Shown here piece by piece: positions 62,615 to 64,000 of a DNA stretch of 64,000 nucleotides. Position numbers and translations under genes: made by a program. Source of the stretch: Marinomonas maritima (GTDB lineage Bacteria > Pseudomonadota > Gammaproteobacteria > Pseudomonadales > Marinomonadaceae); NCBI RefSeq assembly GCF_024435075.2, contig NZ_JAMZEG020000002.1, positions 1,219,647-1,283,646 on the forward strand, read 5' to 3'. The notes under the pieces are model-generated. The model ran no database searches. It worked only from the letters and a program-made list of their open reading frames with translations, and was not told where the DNA came from. Positions within the stretch are counted from its first letter, which is position 1. Each line of letters starts with the position of its first letter.

Positions 62615-62686
62615 AATTGTATTGTGTGAGAATCTCTAAAAGTACAATACAGAACAAATTGTATTGATACAATGACTAATTGTATA
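62615..62686. promoter_or_regulatory. Phased operator repeats between MocR-type and LysE-type genes
   Basis: AATTGTAT motifs start at 62615, 62657 and 62678, spacings 42 and 21 bp, with TACAATAC at 62643 and a perfect 7-bp inverted repeat ATTGTAT-TG-ATACAAT at 62658-62673. One more AATTGTATT is at 62582 inside the regulator's start. Spacings near multiples of a helical turn fit MocR-type binding, which often uses direct repeats. Confidence 0.65.
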
Positions 62687-62708
62687 TTTACTTTTTTGGG
62701 AATTAACT

Positions 62709-63311
62709 ATGTATACCGCTTTACTAGAACTTGCTCCCGCTCTTATGCTTTTTTGCTTAATAAGTACGTTAACACCTGGGCCAAATAATATTTTATTAAC
62801 GCATTCAGCCGCCAACTTTGGCATTAGAAAAACCCTGCCGCATGTATTGGGTATTCGCATTGGCATGACCTTATTGCATATCACCATTTTATTAGGTTTA
62901 GGCGAATTATTTAAGCATTGGCCTTACCTACATCAGGTATTTACCTTTATTGCTGCAGGTTACATCGTCTATATGTCAGTAAAAATCATCTTCGCAAAAG
63001 TACGAAATATGAACAGTAAGCTGCAGCCTATGGGGGTATTCCAAGCGGCGTCTTTTCAGGTGATCAACCCTAAATCTTGGGCCAGCTTGATTACTGTCAG
63101 CTCTGCGTTTACGTTAGCAAACGATCTATTTTGGCCCTCAGCATTGTTCGGTATTCTGATGCTTAATCTCGCTACGTTACCCGGTACCTTTATGTGGATG
63201 ACCATTGGCAAGTTAATCTCAGCGAAACTTCAAGATCCTAAGTTTAACCAGATGTTTAACGCCATCATGGGAATACTGTTACTCACTACACTGCCGATGA
63301 TTTTGATTTAG
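62709..63311 (+). CDS. LysE family translocator
   Basis: A 200-residue exporter with about six helices. FCLISTLTPGPNNILLTHSAANFGIRKTLPHVLGIRIGM is the LysE/RhtB hallmark (TPGPNN), and NPKSWASLITVSSAF is the second. Exports amino acids or related compounds in known relatives. Divergent from a MocR-type regulator, which probably controls it. Confidence 0.9.
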   Translation: MYTALLELAPALMLFCLISTLTPGPNNILLTHSAANFGIRKTLPHVLGIRIGMTLLHITILLGLGELFKHWPYLHQVFTFIAAGYIVYMSVKIIFAKVRNMNSKLQPMGVFQAASFQVINPKSWASLITVSSAFTLANDLFWPSALFGILMLNLATLPGTFMWMTIGKLISAKLQDPKFNQMFNAIMGILLLTTLPMILI

Positions 63312-63319
63312 TAATAAGC

Positions 63320-63390
63320 GGTTTCATAGCAAAAAATACGTCACGCTAAGCGTTTTAACAAACCAAGCGTGGCCTCTATGAAACCCTGTT
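63320..63390 (+). terminator. Nested inverted repeats after the LysE-type gene
   Basis: GGTTTCATAG (63320-63329) pairs with CTATGAAACC (63376-63385), enclosing CACGCT (63342-63347) and AGCGTG (63366-63371). The outer stem is followed by CTGTTTT. It is probably a long-looped terminator of the LysE-type gene, or a remnant of a repeat element. The gap up to galM shows no gene. Confidence 0.45.
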
Positions 63391-63571
63391 TTCAAAATTA
63401 GCCTACTTACTCAAAAATAGCGCTACCTGTATACGAGTCTATTTCCTTACAAATATAATTATCGACGACATCGTTAAAACAACGCAAAATCATATCTATC
63501 AATTTATGGTAAAAGAACATTTTATTTTGGGTGCAGCATTTGCTTTCGCCTCTTTTGAAAAGGATATTTTC

Positions 63572-64000
63572 GTGAACCTAGCCCCAGACTTAAACCAACT
63601 TCAGCGCATCACGCTTAATAGCTCACAACTTAAGGTGAATATTTTGACCTTGGGCGCCAGTATTCAATCTGTCTACCTTAACGGCTACGAGCACTCTCTA
63701 GTGCTAGGGTCATCTAAATTGAATGATTACCTTCACGCTGCAAAATATTTCGGCGCGGTCGTTGGAAGAGTCGCAAATAGAATTAAAAACGGTCACGCTG
63801 TGATCGATGGAAAAACCTATCAGTTACCGCCAACCTTGCCAGAAACACACCATTTGCACGGAGGCCCAGCTGGATCCGGCAGTAAAAACTGGTCCATTAT
63901 TGAACAAGCAGACGACATGGTACAACTGCAAACGAAGCTTGCTGATGGTGAAATGGGGTATCCGGGCAACATGGTCGTCGATGTGTTTTATCGGTTGCTG
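63572..64000 (+). CDS. galM: Aldose 1-epimerase (3' end cut by window edge)
   Basis: Mutarotase that interconverts anomers of galactose and other aldoses. The visible 143 residues show LGASIQSVYLNGYEHSLVLG, the GRVANRIKNG substrate motif and the catalytic-region HHLHGGPAGSGSKNW, then GEMGYPGNM. The start is GTG at 63572 with AAAAGGA 7 nt upstream; an in-frame ATG at 63506 is possible but would add 22 residues without homology. The C-terminal catalytic half lies outside the window. Confidence 0.9.
   Translation, partial: MNLAPDLNQLQRITLNSSQLKVNILTLGASIQSVYLNGYEHSLVLGSSKLNDYLHAAKYFGAVVGRVANRIKNGHAVIDGKTYQLPPTLPETHHLHGGPAGSGSKNWSIIEQADDMVQLQTKLADGEMGYPGNMVVDVFYRLL

Noticed and set aside
1..64000. 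CRISPR arrays, riboswitches and rRNA genes
   Set aside because: None seen on reading: no regularly spaced repeats, no recognisable riboswitch core, and only one tRNA gene.

Overview
The window looks like a chromosomal segment of a marine gammaproteobacterium, most likely Marinomonas or a close relative. This is an inference from the queA-tgt-yajC-secD-secF order, the gammaproteobacterial pssA, rstAB and xdhABC types, a DUF2986 gene beside tRNA-Leu, and Pseudomonas-like glycine betaine genes. DNA is moderately AT-rich. No prophage, CRISPR array or intact insertion sequence is visible, but the accessory half carries several gene remnants.

Layout. 0-5 kb: housekeeping cluster on the minus strand (queA, tgt, yajC, secD, secF cut by the window edge). 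5.1-10.1 kb: tRNA-Leu(CAA), DUF2986, VOC protein, EamA exporter, nitronate monooxygenase with an FMN reductase, GtrA and pirin. 10.3-14.9 kb: a two-component system divergent from a GT2/GT39 pair that probably modifies envelope glycolipid. 15-19.2 kb: glycine betaine demethylation (gbdR-type regulator, gbcB, gbcA). 19.3-25.2 kb: PEBP protein with an AraC regulator, pssA, isochorismatase divergent from a GlxA-type regulator, LysR and DUF1127.

25.3-31.4 kb is an accessory stretch: DinB, a RelE/ParE-like toxin with RHH antitoxin inside a pair of imperfect direct repeats, an MmcQ/YjbR gene with a second truncated copy 4.4 kb away, a collapsed Acg/MarR gene pair, and an RstAB-type system whose sensor module is tandemly duplicated, followed by an outer-membrane protein. 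31.4-43.5 kb holds mixed single genes (AraC, YHS, GNAT, lipoprotein lipase-like hydrolase, MYG1, Old Yellow Enzyme with a divergent LysR, Crp-like, YgjV) and an IS30-type remnant. 43.7-48.5 kb is a compact xdhABC operon for xanthine oxidation.

49-59.3 kb is an iron/siderophore uptake locus: a TonB-dependent receptor behind a Fur-like box, then a tightly coupled seven-gene operon of TetR regulator, two FecCD-type permeases, ATPase, binding lipoprotein and a pair of fused exporter-fold ABC proteins (YbtPQ/IrtAB-like). It offers two possible inner-membrane routes behind one receptor. 59.5-64 kb: a transglutaminase-like gene with a broken duplicate fused to a DUF2127 remnant, a MocR-type regulator divergent from a LysE-type exporter with phased operator repeats, and the start of galM.

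Many gene starts were moved from the longest possible ORF to a downstream codon with a better ribosome binding site; these choices are stated per entry. All family calls are from reading the translated sequence, without database searches.
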